Shown one piece after another: positions 43,869 to 55,244 of a DNA stretch of 64,000 bases (within the stretch, counting starts at the first letter, position 1; every line of letters starts with the position of its first letter). Both the position numbers and the translations under genes were made by a program. Under the pieces are notes generated by a model that saw only the letters and a list, made by a program, of their open reading frames with translations, was not told the origin of the DNA and searched no databases. Source of the DNA: Dipteronia dyeriana (Eukaryota; Streptophyta; Magnoliopsida; Sapindales; Sapindaceae); NCBI GenBank assembly GCA_032871835.1, contig CM065299.1, forward strand, positions 4,249,001-4,313,000. Reading direction: 5' to 3'.

Positions 43869-44866
43869 TAATGGTTCATTTTGGAGATTGATTTGGATCT
43901 CCAAATTTAGAGATCCAAATCTCCATCTCTATTTCACTATTTGAATTAAATAGTATTATTTTATCTCTCCTATCTATTTTTTATATTTTTAACTAACTCA
44001 GTTAATTTAATATAACTTTTTATTCAAATATAATCACTATAAAATTATATAATTAAAAATACTTTTATTGAGATCTTTCAACTCAATATAAAATTATATT
44101 TTAATTATTTTCTAATGTAATAAAAGTGAGTAAGTTATTATCTAAAATATTAAACGGAGAACAATTTTATTAAAAAAAGTTTAAAAAATATTAATATTTT
44201 ATTATTTAAAAATCGTAAAATAGATAACCATTGAAATTATAAGTTTATAGATATAGAATATTTTAAAAATATTTATTTTTAAGTATTCAAAATAGAGAAA
44301 ATGAGAAGAACCATCGGAATTCGGACATACCCTTACAGTTTGACAATAAGCAGCTGACATGGTTGTTTGTATTGAGTCGACACTCGACACCTATTCAAAC
44401 GGGTCTAATTTTTTTGGTACATAAGAGTTAGGAAGGATGGAGATTTAATGCACAAAGGATCTCCGTGGCGCGCATGTGATGGAGATCCAACGTTATCGCC
44501 AATGGAAAAGTCCAAAATGCTTATGTGAAATTTATTAATTTCTAACTGACCATTGGATGTCGTTTTGCCTCTAAAGTATTCATAAATCATTAAATCGGTA
44601 GTTGAAATGTCTGCTAGAAAAAGGAATTCTGTCAATTCTAGTCATAAAGAATTTTAATTTCTTCTGTGGCCGCATACTAGTCTTCTTTCTATCGTATGCC
44701 AAACAGCAAGCAGTGTGTGAGCATGACTTTGATGGAAACAGTGTGATAAGTAATGGACTTATCAATTTTTGACTGTACACTGCTCCTTCTACTATCTACA
44801 TAAACAAACAAAATTGACTTTTACACTCGGACCCAACCATAGCAAGTTTTGTAAATTATCATTTCA
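43869..44866. other. Upstream region of receptor kinase gene
   Basis: No gene. The first half (to about 44350) has repeated 'ggagatccaaatct'-type motifs from an older MITE. The last few hundred bases are the likely promoter and leader of the LRR receptor kinase. Confidence 0.4.
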
Positions 44867-47800
44867 ATGGCGAGAAAGTTAGGCTTGCAATTGCAAAACG
44901 TTTTCTTTGTCCTGTTTTTTATCATATTTTCTTCTTCTGCTTCTACTGAAGAAGCACATGCTCTTCTCAAATGGAAAGCCAGCTTTGCAAACCAAACGCA
45001 GTCTCTGCTACCTTCATGGTCTCTTCATGCTCAAGACAACAATGCATCAAAACCAACCACAACTCCACCATGCACTTGGTTTGGAATTTCATGCAATATT
45101 GCTGGAAGCGTCACCAAAATAAACATCACAAGTTTTGGTTTGAATGGTACGCTCCATGATTTTTCATTCAAGTCTTTTCCTAATCTTGAATATCTTGATC
45201 TTGCTAATAATTCACTCACTGGCACAATCCCATCTCAGATTTCATACCTTTACAAGCTCAAGTACCTTGATCTATCCACTAATCAATTCTTTGGTGAAAT
45301 CCCACCAGAAATTGGTCAGCTTACAAATCTTCAGGTAATCCACCTTGTTCAAACTCAGTTAAATGGTTCAATACCAAGAGAATTAGGCCTTTTAAGGTCT
45401 CTTAATGATCTTGCCTTGTATAGCAACCAATTCCAGGGTCCAATACCTTCTTCTCTAAGTAATCTAGCCAATCTAACTACTTTGTATCTCTCTAACAATT
45501 CACTTTCAGGTTTCATTCCCCCAGAAATTGGAAACCTGAAAAATTTGCTTGAACTTTACTTGGATACCAACAATCTCTCTGGCCCCATTCCTTCCACTCT
45601 CGGAAACCTGAAAAATTTAACGGTGTTGTTCGCATTCAACAATACACTCTCCGGTCCGATTCCTCCGGAAATAGGAAATATGAAATCTCTTGTCTTATTA
45701 ATTTTGTCTGCAAACAATCTTTCTGGTTCCATTCCAGTGTCATTTGGTGGTCTTTCAAGCCTCACTCTTCTTTATCTCTATCAAAATAAACTTTCAGGAC
45801 CAATTCCTGAAGAGTTAGGAAACTTGACATCTATGACAGATTTACAGTTGAGTGAAAATAACCTGAACGGTTCAATCCCCGCTTCCTTGGGTAATTTGAT
45901 CGATTTGGAAATTTTATATCTCCGAGATAACAAACTTTCTGGTTCCATTCCTCCAGAAATTGGAAATCTTGTGAAATTGTCAGTAATGCAAATAGACACA
46001 AACCAGTTTACTGGTCCCCTGCCCCATGACATTTGTCGCGGTGGATTACTTCAATCCTTCACGGTAGATAGCAACCGTCTCACAGGTCCAATCCCCAGAA
46101 GCTTGAAAAACTGCACAGGTTTGATCAGAGTTCGTCTCGATGGAAACCAATTCAGTGGGAATATAGGTGAAGATTTTGGTGTCTACCCAAACCTAAAATA
46201 CATTGATCTAAGCTTTAACAATATTTATGGTGAAATTTCATCAAACTGGGTCAAGTGTCCAAATTTAGCCACACTACGCATTGCAGGGAATAATATATCT
46301 GGAAGAATACCACCTGAAATCGGTAATGTAACTCAGCTAGAAGCGTTGGATCTTTCTTCGAATCGTTTAGTTGGGGAGATACCAAATGAGCTTGGAAATT
46401 TGATCAAAATTTCTAAGGTCCTCAACTTGAGTAACAATCATCTTTCGGGCGGTATACCTCCAGAATTTGAGTCACTTACTAATCTGGAGCAATTGGATCT
46501 TTCAAGAAATAGCCTGAGCCACTCAATTCGAAATTTGGCAAATTGTGTCAAGCTGAACTACTTGAATTTGAGCAAAAACAGGTTTAGCCAAGAAATTCCA
46601 AGCCAGTTGGGGAAGTTAATACAACTGTCTCAGCTGGATTTGAGTCACAACATTCTCAGAAGAGAGATACCATCAAAAATCAGCGATATGCAGAGCCTAG
46701 TGCTGCTGAAGCTCTCCCACAATCATCTTTCAGGTTTCCTTCCAGACAGTTTCAATGATATGCGTGGCCTAATGTACGTCGACATATCTTACAATGATTT
46801 GGAGGGTCCTATTCCTGACATCCACGCGTTTCAAAACGCTTCCATAGAAGTGTTACAGGGGAACAAGGGATTGTGTGGCAATGTTACAGGATTGTCACCA
46901 TGCAATATTACTTTTGTCAGATACAAGCATAACTTGTGGAATAATCAAAAACTGGTGTTTTCAATTGTATTCCCTCTGGTGGGAGCTCTTCTACTTTTGT
47001 TTGCATTTTTTGGAATCTACTTCATTTTGCATAAGAGAAAGAAGGGTCTTTCAACAGAAGATCAGCTGCTCTCCATATCGAATTTCGATGGGAAGATTTT
47101 GTATGCAGACATCATAAATGCAACCAACAATTTTGATGAAATGTACTGCATTGGAAAGGGAGGGTGCGGAAGTGTTTACAAGACTAAGCTACCATCAGCT
47201 AGAGTAGTAGCCGTGAAGAAACTCCATTCTCTTCCTAACGGTGAAAGGGCTTTTCAGAAGGAGTTCTTGAATGAGATTAAGGCATTAACAGAAATCCGAC
47301 ATCGAAATATTGTCAAATTTTATGGTTTCTGTTCAAATGCACAACATTCTTTTTTGGTTTATGATTATCTTGAAAATGGTAGCTTGGCCACAGTCCTTGC
47401 TAGAGAAGAAAAGGCTAAAGAATTGGATTGGCCTATGCGGTTGAATATCATTACAAGCGTCGCTCATGCCTTGTCTTACCTGCACAATGATTGCTCACCA
47501 CCAATTGTCCATCGAGATATATCAAGCAAAAATATTTTGCTGGATCAGGATTATCTTGCTCATGTCTCGGATTTCGGCACAGCCAAGCTTCTAAAGCTAG
47601 ACTCTTCCAATTGGACAGAATTCGCGGGCACTTATGGATACGCTGCACCAGGTAATTAATCTAACATCATTATTCTTCTAGTTTAAGCTGTTGTATATCA
47701 TCACATTTTTTTTTGCCTAAATGATCTCGATTTTTGTTTTTCTTCCAGAGCTTGCATACACAATGAAGGTAACAGAAAAATGTGACGTGTACAGTTTTGG

Positions 47801-48035
47801 AGTATTGGCATTAGAAGTGATAAAAGGAAAGCATCCAGGAGATCTCATCCCGTCTTTGTCATATACATTGACTAGAGATAACATGCTGCTCCAAAATGTT
47901 TTGGACCAACGCATTCCAATTCCTCCACCTGAAGTTGAAGATCAAGTGTTGAAAATGTTGAACATTGCAATTGCTTGCTTACATGCCAATCCACAATCTA
48001 GGCCGAACATGAACACCATTGTTGCACTTTTATGA
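44867..48035 (+). CDS. LRR receptor-like kinase, MIK2-like type
   Basis: Plasma-membrane receptor kinase of the MDIS1-interacting-receptor-like-kinase 2 type (LRR-XIIb in Arabidopsis, whose MIK2 senses SCOOP-type peptides); ligand here unknown. Two exons, 44867-47651 and 47749-48035, joined at G|AG inside APE ([11 protein letters not shown]), 1023 residues. Order: signal peptide (about 1-25), N-cap ([13 protein letters not shown]...CTWFGISC), about 22 leucine-rich repeats (about 85-650) with many N-glycosylation sequons, transmembrane segment about 695-720, basic stop-transfer HKRKK, kinase domain from about 755. Kinase landmarks: [24 protein letters not shown] (an RD kinase), [38 protein letters not shown]. 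The single intron position is conserved in this subfamily. One repeat ([12 protein letters not shown]) is short. The protein stops just after the last kinase helix, without the tail usual in relatives. Confidence 0.92.
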
Positions 48036-48899
48036 GCCTGATGATCAACAGAAAATTCACACCATGACAGATACTTGTGTAAAAGGGCATCCAAGTCTTT
48101 AGAAGAAATGCTAGTTGAAAAGCTACTACTTGTGTATCTTTTATTTTGCTATGCTTGAAGTATTAGTATTTACGTTTGTTCCAAGTGTCGAAAAGATGTA
48201 GGTATTTTGTTTTTCCAGGTTGTTTCCATGTGCCCATGAAATAAATCATGGAATTAGTTATTTCTTTACATATTCCAACTTATCAGATCACAAACATACT
48301 TAATCAAGAGCATTTATACAGTGATACGTAGAAATGTGCATTAAGATACTTGCAAACCCAATTAGTCTTAATGGTATGGCAGAGAAATTAAAAATACAAA
48401 AAAAAAAAGTTGAAACAATAAAGATTTTGCAAAATTAATCAATTATCTGGGTTTATTATTGTGTGAATGAATAGCATTTTTTTTTTTTGAAAATTAGGCT
48501 GCGGTAGGATTCTTGTCTTGTATATTGGGTGTTAATGGGAAGTTCAGGTATGACAAGATCACATTTACATTAAAAGGTTGGGTGAAGATAATGCTAACTC
48601 ATGAAGATGATGGTACACTCATATTTTATTAAAAAATTTAATTATAAAAATATCTCAACACAAATTTATCAATAAGCTAGGATAAATTACTTTAATTAAT
48701 AATAAACAAAATATGACACCAATCATATCTTTAACTTTATTGTTTTATTAAAAAAGAAAATCTTATGATCGACCCTAATTAAACCCTAATTCTATATCAA
48801 GAGATAAGACATCTCGCCTCGTTTAATTCTTTGAAAGCTTCTCCGCATTAATTCATCTTCAGAAAGTGACTTGGCTTGAATAATAATTTGTTGTAGTAT
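48036..48899. other. 3' flank of receptor kinase gene
   Basis: Probable 3' untranslated region then AT-rich sequence up to the copia fragment. No gene is seen. Confidence 0.5.
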
Positions 48900-50940
48900 A
48901 TGTATCATTATCCATTATCCGTTCTTAGAATTTCAAGTTTTTTAGAGGTTTGGTGAAAACCAAACCTCTTCTTCTAAGCTTTGAAGTTTTTAAAAGCTTG
49001 ATCTTTGGACTTTAAAAGGTAAAGCCAAAGTTTCCTAGAGTGGTCATCAATAAGGGACACAAAATATTTGTTCTCTCCGTGTGTAGGGACTTTTGAGGGT
49101 CCCCATAAATTTGAGTGCACATACTCTAGAATCTGTTTTGAGGTGTGTTGAGTTGCATTAAAGTTGATTATGTGTTATTTCCCTAGTACACAGTTCTCAC
49201 AAAAGTCTAGCTTATTCACTTGATCTTCATTTAGAAGATTCCTTTTGCTCAACTCTAGAATACCTTTTTCACTCATGTGACCTAACCTCGTGTGCCATAA
49301 GACACTTTTGTCACTGTTTTTAGAAGCCATGTTAGCAGCCTCATGTGTGATTGTCTCACCTCTTAGAACATACAACCCAATCTTCTTGTCACCTTTTAGG
49401 ATAACAAGAGAACCATTAGAGGCTTTTAGAACAGCTCTTTCAACCTTAAAGGCATAACCCTCTTCATCTAAGGTACCTAGAGAAATTAGATATCTCTTAA
49501 GGTTTGGCATATACCTAATATTTCTAAAGACCCTAACCATCCCATCATATATTTTAATAGCAACTGAGCCTATACCTTCCACATTACATTGTTGATTATT
49601 TCCCACCAACACACTGTCACTATTGAGTTTTGGAATTCAATAAACAACTCTTTTCTAGAACATATGTGGAATAAGCAGCATGAGTCTAGAATCCATTCAG
49701 AACTCATACCCTCAGTGCTCACAGCTAAAACTTCACTAGGTTCATAGGATTTAGATGCAATAGCCGCATCACCCTCAGGTTGGGTCTTTTCTTGGTTTTT
49801 CTTTTTAAGTTCATAGCAAAATTTCTTAATACAAAATTTCTTAATATGACCATCTTTGCCACATAAATAACACTTTCTAGTGCCATTCTATTCCTAGACT
49901 GAGATCTACGATTAAGAGTCTTACTTCTTTGTTTGATCTTGTTATTAGATTTTTTACCATTTCCTTTAACAGGATGTCTACCTCTAACAAACAAGTTTTC
50001 CACATTATCTTTCTTTTCCGTCTTTAACTCAAATTCTTTAGATTTAAGGGTGAAAATACATTCTTCAAGAGTTAGATAAGTTCTGCCATATTTTATAGCA
50101 GCCTTAACATCCTCGATGAAGTCAGGTAGTGAGTTGAGGAGAATGATTGCCTCATTCTCATCACTCAGCTTATCATTGCCTTCTGCATTAGCCAATTCTA
50201 TAGTCATTTTCTTGAATTCATCAAGATTTTATCCTAGGCCTTTACTAGGGTCCATCTTAAAACTAAAGAGCCTTTATTTTAGGTAAATGTTATTCGTTAA
50301 AGACTTAGTAAGATACAAACTCTCAAGTTTCTTCCAAACACTAAAGGCAGAGTCACCTCTCTTAACACATTATCAGGCAGGTTCAAAATAATGATTCCTA
50401 AAGCCATTTTTAACATGTCATCTTTTTATGCAACTATTAGAGTAAAAGGAAGTTTATCAGGACCATCAATGATTCTGAGGATTTTCTGTTGGGAAAGTAA
50501 GGCTTTCACCTTCCTTCTCCAAATCTCAAAATCCCTAATGCCATCAAACTTATCAATTTCAAACTTCATTGAAAAAAATGAATTATTAAAGTTACCGAAA
50601 CTTGCACAGGTTCTGGCTCTTGATCGTCAGTTTCCTCGCTCCTAATTTTCTCTTCTCCAGATGTGTCTTCAGTCGAAGACTCCTCAGCTGGAGGATCCTG
50701 TTCCCTTAGCTTCGCCGTTGGTACTGTTCCGTAGCTCTGATACCACTGTTAGGAAGTTCTAATTACCCTAGAAACCCTAACACTACTTTCTTAGTTCTTA
50801 ATTTTGTAAAATCCACTCACAAAACTCAAGAAAGATCAATAGGCAACAGTAACAACAATATATATATATATGCAAAACTGTACTTAATTAAAACAAACAA
50901 CAGAATAAAGGCAAATAAGAAACAGAGAGAGTGTGTAACA
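48900..50940 (-). mobile_element. Truncated Ty1/copia retrotransposon
   Basis: Minus-strand element. From its 5' end: LTR 50940-50747; primer-binding site 50745-50734 (TGGTATCAGAGC, complementary to the initiator methionine tRNA 3' end); gag from about 50700 (broken by stops), with a long open part at 50207-49725 (ANAEGNDKLSDENEAIILLN, FTLKSKEFELK) and a decayed zinc knuckle; the protease start near 49690, where the usual D-S-G reads ILDSCC; then GAG-pre-integrase 49612-49175 (YMPNLKRYLISLG, LWHTRLGHMSEKGILELSK, CENCVLGK) and the first part of the integrase core (LIDDHSRK-like) to about 48950. Reverse transcriptase, RNase H and the 3' LTR are missing. Frameshifts and stops make it non-functional. 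Confidence 0.88.
50747..50940 (-). repeat. 5' LTR of the copia fragment
   Basis: On the plus strand it begins TGTTAGGAAG and ends GTGTGTAACA, with inverted TGTTA/TAACA ends, and directly abuts the primer-binding site. 194 bp, short but within range for copia. The far end overlaps the TGTAACACCC start of the next LTR-like sequence, so this edge is uncertain. Confidence 0.65.
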
Positions 50941-52620
50941 CCCAATGTCTTTCAGGCACAATTGAAAGGCCAAATTAAAAAAGAAAAAGAAAAGGGATAA
51001 GCGTGAAGCAGAAAAGGCATTAGGTGAGTAAGCCAAGTGAAATACATGGCTGACAGGCAGCTGTGAGCTTGATTAATTAGCTCACAACTTCAGCTATGTC
51101 CTTCCATAAGTATATATATACGAGGATAAACGTTGTGAGAGATAGAAAGCAGTAGAATCCAGCGGAAGAAAGGAAAGAGAAGAAAAGAGAGAAGTCAGTG
51201 AAGCTCTCTCGTGATTACAGATTTCAGTTGATTCTTCTTTGATATCCAGTTTTTAATTGGATCTTGTGATTGTTAGGGAAAGAAGACGAAGGGAACCTAG
51301 CATACTCAGTCTGAAATTAAGCTTGACTTCTAAGTTGTGAGTGAATTAAGTTTCAGTTTTGTTTTTAACTTAAGTTTACAGTTTTATGCTTTAATTGCTG
51401 CAAATCATTTAAAGCTTTTTATTGCTTTTTATGATTGATGGTGAGTATCCAGAGAGCCAAAAGTATATATTTTATGCTTATATTAGCATTCAGAATCAGT
51501 ATATTATTTTTATGAATTATCAAGAAGAGATTATGATTTCTATAAAAGCACCATGTATGTACCTTCCCCAGTTATGATTATGGTTGGCTTTTGGAGCCGT
51601 TCTACACATGTGTATGTCATGAGTCCCTCTGCAAGTGCATGACCAGAGAAAGAGTAATTGAGTCGCTCTGCACTTGTATGACCAGAGAGTCACTCTGCCC
51701 GAGTATTGACCAGAGAAAGAGTAATTGAGTCGCTTTGCACGGATATGACCAGAAGTTATTCATGACTCTGCGTTTGCCCGAAGTATTTCGGTTTACGTAT
51801 TTCGGTTTACGTATTGAGGATATCCCCGGTACGAATTTGGTGCAGATTAAGATTTTATAAAGTATTTATTCTTGTTCAGCAAAGAGAAGCATTCAGTTTA
51901 TTCAGTTTATTCAGCACGAAAGTAGATATATTATCTTATACTATGTATTACTGAATGCTTATTGTAAAGTGGTTTTAGAAAAGCGTTTTTAAAAGTTTTT
52001 ATTCACTCACTGGGCGTTAGCGCTCATCCTTTCACTCTTAAATATTTATCCAGGTAGCTGCTCGGTTGTGCGGACTCAGAAGTTTTGAGGTGGGCCACTC
52101 GGTGACATCATGAAGCATAAAAGTCATGCATTTTAAATTTTCATGTACATATTTAGAAATATGAGGTAGGCATGATCGGGACGGTAGGCATGGTCGGGGC
52201 GGTAGGCATGGTTGGGACTGTAAAGTGGTAGGGAGGGTAGGCATGGTCAGAACGTGGTCGAAATTCTACTCGGTGTGTTCGGCCTACTCGGCCTACTTGA
52301 CATATTCGGTCCACTTGACCTATTCGGCCCACTTGACCTACTCGGCCCACATGGCCTATTCGGTATACTCGGCCTACTCGGATTTCTTACTCGGCCTGTT
52401 CAGTTTCCCACTCGGGATGACTGGTTACTTAGTTTTTATAGTGGTCGGTTTTTGGTCCGATCGATCAATTTTGACACTTTTTGTAAAGAACGAAAATATA
52501 TGAAAAGAAATTGTAATTATGTACATTTTGCATTCTCCTTACATTTTATTTGTTTAATAGCAAGTATTTTCTATAGAAATTTTAGCAGAAAGTCCTTTTA
52601 TCATGCTAGTAAATGTAGAG
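50934..52620 (+). mobile_element. Ty3/gypsy LTR-like sequence
   Basis: Starts with TGTAACACCC, a common start of plant gypsy LTRs, and about 1.05 kb in has 'ttattcactcactgggcgttagcgctcatcc', split here as TTATTCACTCACTGGGCG then TTAGCGCTCATCC, a signature I associate with the polyadenylation part of such LTRs. 51600-51780 carries a repeated 'ctctgc...tatgaccagagaaagagtaattgag' block. I found neither a clean terminus nor an internal domain, so it is probably a damaged solo LTR. The right end is not defined. Confidence 0.4.
52160..52395. repeat. Minisatellite of two short-unit arrays
   Basis: First array: an 18-bp unit like 'ggtaggcatggtcgggac' repeated about four times (52164-52255). Second array: units of 9-15 bp built on 'ctactcggcc' and 'cacttgaccta' (52265-52390). 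Both are G+C-rich against an AT-rich background. Confidence 0.8.
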
Positions 52621-52702
52621 CCCATAGGGTTTCCCTCGTACTCAAGAGAGGAGTCGGGGCAACCCACAGGGTCTCCCTCATACTCAAAAGAGAGGAGTCG
52701 GG
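52621..52702. repeat. Imperfect tandem repeat of about 41 bp, two copies
   Basis: Two copies of 'cccatagggtttccctcgta' plus 'ctcaagagaggagtcgggg', the second with a few substitutions. Confidence 0.8.
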
Positions 52703-53400
52703 GTGGAACCTGTCAGAGTGAGAGAGGCAAAGGTTTTATCGTGGTTCAGCTTGATAAACCAAGCCTACATCCACGTTGAGCAGTCACAAGGAAATCTCTC
52801 TCCACTATATACGAGTCTTTATAAAACGATTACACCAACAGAAACCTAAATCAACCCAAAATCACTCAATAACTCTAGATCTGTCAACACAACAAAGTTG
52901 AACTCAGATCTCTCTCACAATCTCTATAAAATGCAGAACCAATCATGCAAACCCTCTTTACAAATGTTTATAATCACTCTGGTAACAATCAGAGAACAAT
53001 ATTACAGAAGAAATACACAATACTATACTTGGATTCACCAAGTTTTCGTACAGAGCACAAGAGAAAAAATTGAGAGCCTTTTCATAAGAGAAAATAACAG
53101 AAAACCTAATCTGAGAATGAAATGAATTCGATGATAGCTTTTCTCTCTCATTTTCCTTTATATATGCTTATCACCTGAGTCACCACCGAAATCCTTCTCA
53201 ACTAATAATAGCTTGCCACATTGGATTTCATCACGTGACAATACTAATCTCATTTGATCTCATTTGATATCAAAATGTATCGTATTGGTGAAGCTGACAA
53301 CAACTCTTGGTTCTGATTTGGGCTTCTGGATTGGGTATCTGTTTGAACTTCGTGTTTGGGCCTTATATTGTTAAGATGGGCTAACCCGTTTCAACATATC
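52703..53400. mobile_element. LTR-like retrotransposon remnant
   Basis: 'aggcaaaggttttatcgtgg', followed by a 'cctacatccacg' block and 'aggaaatctctctcc', resembles the leader part of plant LTRs and is reminiscent of the 'ttttacgtgg...cgtccacgg' block in the gypsy LTRs at 57920. No coding domain or clear ends. Confidence 0.3.
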
Positions 53401-55205
53401 TCAACTAATTCGAGACGATTGAAACACCATTATGTTATTGTCCAAATTCCTTCATGCACCTTATAACGATTGGCCCAGTGCAAAATTTCTTGAAATTGTA
53501 CCAAATAAAATTTATTTAAAGCTCATCGGATGATTAAATGATAATAATACCCCCAAAAACAATAGTTGGCATGCAATTGCCAATGATTATAGTGAACTTA
53601 CATTGGTATGCCCAGTGAAACTTGTTGTGAAGATGGAGATCAGAGTCTTGAGAAGTGGTAAACTTCCAAGAAAACCCAATATGGTTGGGATCTTGATCAC
53701 TTCTAAATGAGAATCTGCAATAGTACGAAGCAGTATGAGTAGAACAATGATAATAAAGTTCGTTCCATAAAGATTGATGAATTGATTATTGTGACAAACA
53801 AATAGTTGATAACTAATTACACTACTAACACCAATTAAATTAAACTATTACCATGAAATTGCAATTGATGAAGCTTAAATAAAAATGTAAACAAAGCAAA
53901 ATCACACACAAGTAAATAGTTGTATTTCTATTAGTAACTTAGGCTAAGACCATGATCCTCCTAACCAATTCTCACCAATTAATAGACACACTATTAAAAG
54001 TAAATTATGCAAGTACAAATATAGACTCGTGACAATCTCTATTAGTCTCTACTCTCTCTCGAGTAATAGAAACAACACAAATAACCTATCTCTCAATGGT
54101 CATCTGAAATGCACACAAGTTCATTAAGTTTTATGGTTCACTAATTGAGTCCTAGAGACTAGTCTCGCGTATCTCTACCTTCCTAGACCTCTATCGGGCA
54201 TTTCATTGATCACATTATGTGCTTCTCCTTTCGGTACATCACACAACAACCAAGTAAACACTAAGTGCTAGCAATACACTCAATATTAATGAAATCATGA
54301 AATACACATATATAAGCACAAGCATTAGTGATAAAGTAGTGATCTTTATTAGCAATTCATTGTAAAGGTTTCATTTTGGTCTTAGCCAAGATGGAATAAG
54401 TTCATAATAGAAGAAATGACCATACAATATATGAGATAAATACAAGCCATAAGTGAAATAAAACTAGTAAATAAGAGAGAAAGGGAAACAGTAAACTAAA
54501 TGAAGAACTCCTCATCTCTTGCTTGGATGTGCTAGATTTCTTTTCTTCTTGACTCCTCTTGCTCCAAAGTGTGGTTTTAGTGGTTGTTTGGGTGAGAAAA
54601 TAGGGGTATTTAGTGGTTGATAAGGTGAGATTTGAGTTTAGATGGTGGTTTGATAAAGGATTTGAGTGATTTGGTGAAGGATTTGGGTGATTTGGTGAAG
54701 GATTTGGGTAAAATGTGGTGTCTTGGAGGTTTTGGATTGTAAAGGAAGAGTTTGGAGCTCAAGGGTCGTGCTAGAGAGCCGAAATGGGGTATTTATATGT
54801 TTGGAGATTAGGGCACGAAAACAGAGGCCAAAGCTGATGTGGAGTGCTTAGGAACTATACAGGTCGCTATTCGTAGGCCGCATGTACAACGCCAACCTAC
54901 TGGATTGAAGTCGCTCTGGGATGGGCGTTGTACGTAGGACTCCCGTACAACACCCACCTACTGATCTTGGGTCGCTTGTGGTGGTCGGTGTCGTAGAGCG
55001 CCTATAGTGCGACCGATCCTTGCTTGTGCCTTTAAAAATTGTTGTTATACCCTAAATTCCTCGTAAACCTGTATTTGTTCATTTAAACTGTTAAATACTC
55101 GATTTATATTCAGAAAACGAACGTAATTGATGAGAATTTGAAGCCACACCAAGTGTAGAAATGAGAGTTATCAGATCTCATATGCATTCTTGGCATGCTG
55201 TCACA
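53401..55205. other. Non-coding repetitive sequence, possibly LARD debris
   Basis: No gene. Starts AT-rich. 54500-54780 has 'gatttgggtgatttggtgaa' repeated about three times. 54840-55020 is G+C-rich with a 'gtacaacgcc' / 'ggcgttgtac' inverted repeat. The style recalls large non-coding retrotransposon derivatives, but no ends are visible. Confidence 0.35.
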
Positions 55206-55209
55206 TTAA

Positions 55210-55210
<1 letters not shown>

Positions 55211-55241
<31 letters not shown>
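55211..55241. repeat. (AT)n microsatellite
   Basis: Uninterrupted AT dinucleotide run. Confidence 0.9.

Positions 55242-55244
<3 letters not shown>

Noticed and set aside
45031..46032. Minus-strand open frames across the LRR receptor gene
   Set aside because: They are shadows of the repeated leucine-rich coding sequence on the plus strand.
52254..52721. 155-residue plus-strand frame
   Set aside because: Its Gly/Leu-rich repeats come from the minisatellite at 52160-52395 in LTR-like sequence.
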